Shown here: positions 61,970-64,000 of the stretch, piece by piece
How the letters are laid out: each line of letters opens with the position of its first letter
Numbering within the stretch: the first letter of the stretch is position 1
Origin: Paragonimus westermani
Taxonomy: Eukaryota; Platyhelminthes; Trematoda; Plagiorchiida; Troglotrematidae
Assembly: GCA_008508345.1 (NCBI GenBank)
Contig: QNGE01002381.1
Span: forward strand, 36,103 to 100,102
Direction of reading: 5' to 3'
Length of the DNA stretch: 64,000 nt
The notes under the pieces: generated by a model
What the model was told of the DNA's origin: nothing
The model's input: only the letters and a program-made list of their open reading frames with translations
Databases searched by the model: none
Translations under genes and position numbers: made by a program

Positions 61970-63530
61970 ACCTTGCCTCGTGTGCTGCTCGTGGTGAAAG
62001 CCAAAGCCAGATATGACAGGGTGCCAAGCACGAAGGCGACTTATTCGCCGGACGAGTGCAAATCGCTGCCCAACCACCAGAGAGGCTTGCCACCTTCAAT
62101 ATTCGAACACATGTATATAAGTCAACCGGCAGCACTTATTTTGGAGATCCTCGCCATCGGTATCCGTTGTCTTGCTGAAACATGACCTCAGGATCTTAGC
62201 TCAGTAGTGTAACTTCAAACTCCGTCAGCCGCTTCACCATGCAGCACAAAGTGCGCTGATGCTCACACACTGCCCTAAGCACATACACAGAGAAGGCGCT
62301 CCGTGGCTGGATTCTCGTCAACAGCCGTCTGTGCGCTGTCAGACTCGAAGGTACAGTTAGGGCATCAAGAGGCGCCCATCACAAACGCAGCCTGTTTGTT
62401 GTTGTGGCATATGCTCCACTAGCTGTAGCCCAGACACAGCCCAGAATAACTTTTATCACCAGCTCACCAAACTTTTACACACCACTGGAGACTTGAACGT
62501 TCAAGTAAGCAGGTCAAGCGCCGACAATCGTGACTTAGATGGCATGCACTCCTGCAGTACTCATCGAACACAAAACGGTAAACGTTTGTTACAGATCTGT
62601 ACTGATCACGGTCTGTTTCTGGCAAGTACTAATTTCCAGCATTTTAGACGTCTATGCACCACCTGGAGATCTCCATTGCCGAGTCAGTCATGGACACAGA
62701 CTGACCATATGATCGTCAGCTATCGACGGCTTGCTTGTTTCCAAGATCGTAAGTCAATCCGGAACACCCGTGTGGATTCCGACCACGTACTGTTTTGTGC
62801 CAAGTTCGCTCCGCGTTTGGGTGAGAGGTTACTTCGCCGTCAACCACGAATTGACGCACTTTTATGACGCATACACCTCTAGGAATTAACCACTTTCAGG
62901 GAAAGCAGACTTTCACTAACACAAACTAGCAAAGATACAAGCATCCCTTACTTATCACAGCGCGCCTGCCTTTAATTTAGGACCCCATCCGCCAGACAAC
63001 ATGGAAACACAGTAGACACATAAGTCATGCAATGCACGAATGCCTCGTGAGGTAGTACTGTTCATTCAGCCGCCAAGCGCTCGGTTTCTAAGTGGTCACT
63101 TGGACCTCTTGAGGCTCAACGGAATATTCCACCCAACACCTCGCAAAGCTGCCCGGTTGGAATTCCGGAAGCCACTACGAAAGGATCGCGAGGTCTAGTG
63201 GACACAACGCATCACTGAAATAGAGCAAGCTGCCGTTACCGGGAACCCGGAAACTTTGTCATATCCGAGCGACGGGTAGTACGAGGTTAGGTATGAACCG
63301 AGTGAACCTGTCCACAACCTGCAAAGAGGTATAAGACGCTGAGCTGAGCACTTCGAACAGCAGTTCAACTGGTCACCCGCGCCATTGACTACGTCTTCGG
63401 GTACCGCATGTGCCCATTGGTCCTGTTGTCGTTTCTCCACCTTCAGAAACAGAAGCCTCACTTGTAGTCAAGTTTCCGAAACCTTACAGGGCACCCGGCT
63501 CAGACGAACTTTACCCTGCCTTCTCTATAG
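61970..63530 (+). mobile_element. Second non-LTR retrotransposon fragment (endonuclease to start of RT), plus strand
   Basis: Pieces in order: SQPAALILEILAIGIRCLAE (62130-62180, endonuclease start), VNSRLCAVRLEGTVRASRGA and SLFVVVAYAPL (62318-62420), the best-preserved part at 62493-62867 (TEDHM-type region TQTDHMIVSYRRLACFQD, then RVDSDHVLFCAKFAPR, the S-D-H catalytic motif), and ETEASLVVKFPKPYRAPGSD followed by ELYPAFS (63440-63525). It is cut off where a TCA repeat begins. Confidence 0.8.
62493..62867 (+). pseudogene. APE-type endonuclease domain of the second non-LTR copy
   Basis: Open for 124 codons. The sequence preceding the frame (gagacttgaacgttcaagta) looks like G-D-L-N-V-Q, the catalytic G-D-[FL]-N motif, with the GD coming from ggagac. 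It continues NGKRLLQICTDHGLFLASTN (usual N-G-x-R-L-L-x-F-C-x-x-x-x-L-x-x-x-N-T), then TWRSPLPSQSWTQTDHMIVS and the S-D-H motif. Confidence 0.8.
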
Positions 63531-63532
63531 AT

Positions 63533-64000
63533 GAGAGTCATCATCATCATCATAACAGCCATGAGTCTGACCAAAAGGTACAGCGGCTCAGACCGCCGCT
63601 CACCTCAATAGTGACGTGGAATATCTTAGAAGGAAACGTTACTAAAAAGGTCGACATATACTAAAAGAAAACTAAGCGGAAGAACTGGAAATGGTATGGA
63701 TACAGGTACGCCATTGACTACGACATACCGCCATCTCGGATAGCGTCTATAAACAGCGGTGTGAGGACCCCATCCAGGCAGGCGATACCTGCCCAATTTG
63801 CTCAATGGAGCAGTCAAGGTCTTCATATTTCGTGACCACGTTGTTGCTTGACCACCACGCGGTTTTACTTAACTACTCGTGGCCTCAGTATATAATGCCC
63901 AGTATGGTGAACGCTCAGCGGGCATACGGAGAACGTGACCCAACCATCGCAAGCTGTGCAACGTAACTACTTGACCAATTGATCGCACATCCCGAACGTT
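63533..64000 (-). mobile_element. 3' end of another non-LTR element, minus strand, running out of the window
   Basis: On the minus strand the right edge reads VTLHSLRWLGHVLRMPAERS then PYWALYTEA (about 63970-63885). L-R-W-L-G-H-V-L-R-M-P is the C-terminal signature of trematode non-LTR polyproteins. A 3'UTR and a (TGA)n tail follow, seen on + as TCATCATCATCATCA at 63538-63552. The 3'UTR differs from family 1. Confidence 0.75.

Overview
The window looks like nuclear DNA of a parasitic flatworm, most likely a digenean trematode (fluke). The grounds are a TRPM channel of the flatworm praziquantel-receptor type with a C-terminal NUDT9-homology domain, introns of up to about 7 kb beside others of 39 to 205 bases, GT-AG splicing with phases that fit exon by exon, and an intron load of Penelope-like elements, non-LTR retrotransposons and tRNA-derived SINEs. 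I cannot name the species from sequence alone.

The main gene runs on the + strand from before base 1 to a stop codon at 47331-47333. I could place 17 exons whose reading phases all join, giving about 1033 residues: the pre-S1 linker, S1-S6 with pore, the TRP helix, a post-TRP coiled-coil region, and a NUDT9-H domain that ends the protein. The N-terminal melastatin homology regions lie outside the window. The S2/S3 calcium-site residues are conserved, the S3-S4 loop is hugely expanded and rich in N-glycosylation sequons, and the Nudix box has lost every catalytic acidic residue except one.

A second gene lies tail-to-tail with it on the - strand (51799 to at least 56769). It encodes a Rolling-stone-like multi-pass membrane protein. 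Two exons with matching phase were placed; the 5' exons were not found.

The introns and flanks hold decayed mobile elements: two fragments of one Penelope-like family (5.4-6.5 kb +, 54.5-55.1 kb -) plus a terminal-repeat-only copy (22.0-22.4 kb -); a GIY-YIG relic of a second family (31.5-31.8 kb +); a nearly full-length non-LTR retrotransposon (27.06-30.13 kb -) and a 3' fragment of the same family (12.66-13.13 kb -); three further non-LTR fragments at the right end (59.7-64.0 kb); a MULE-type transposase relic with a FAR1-like zinc-binding region (34.2-36.5 kb -); and two tRNA-derived SINE families (44.7-45.5 kb and 50.5-51.2 kb). An AT-rich simple-sequence block lies at 33.5-34.2 kb.

Two single N characters mark assembly joins. 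One sits beside an (AT)n run (55066). The other (59038) is flanked on both sides by the same 62 bases, within a tandem duplication that may be an assembly error.

Most of the window (about 90 percent) is intron or decayed repeat. The biologically central object is the channel gene.
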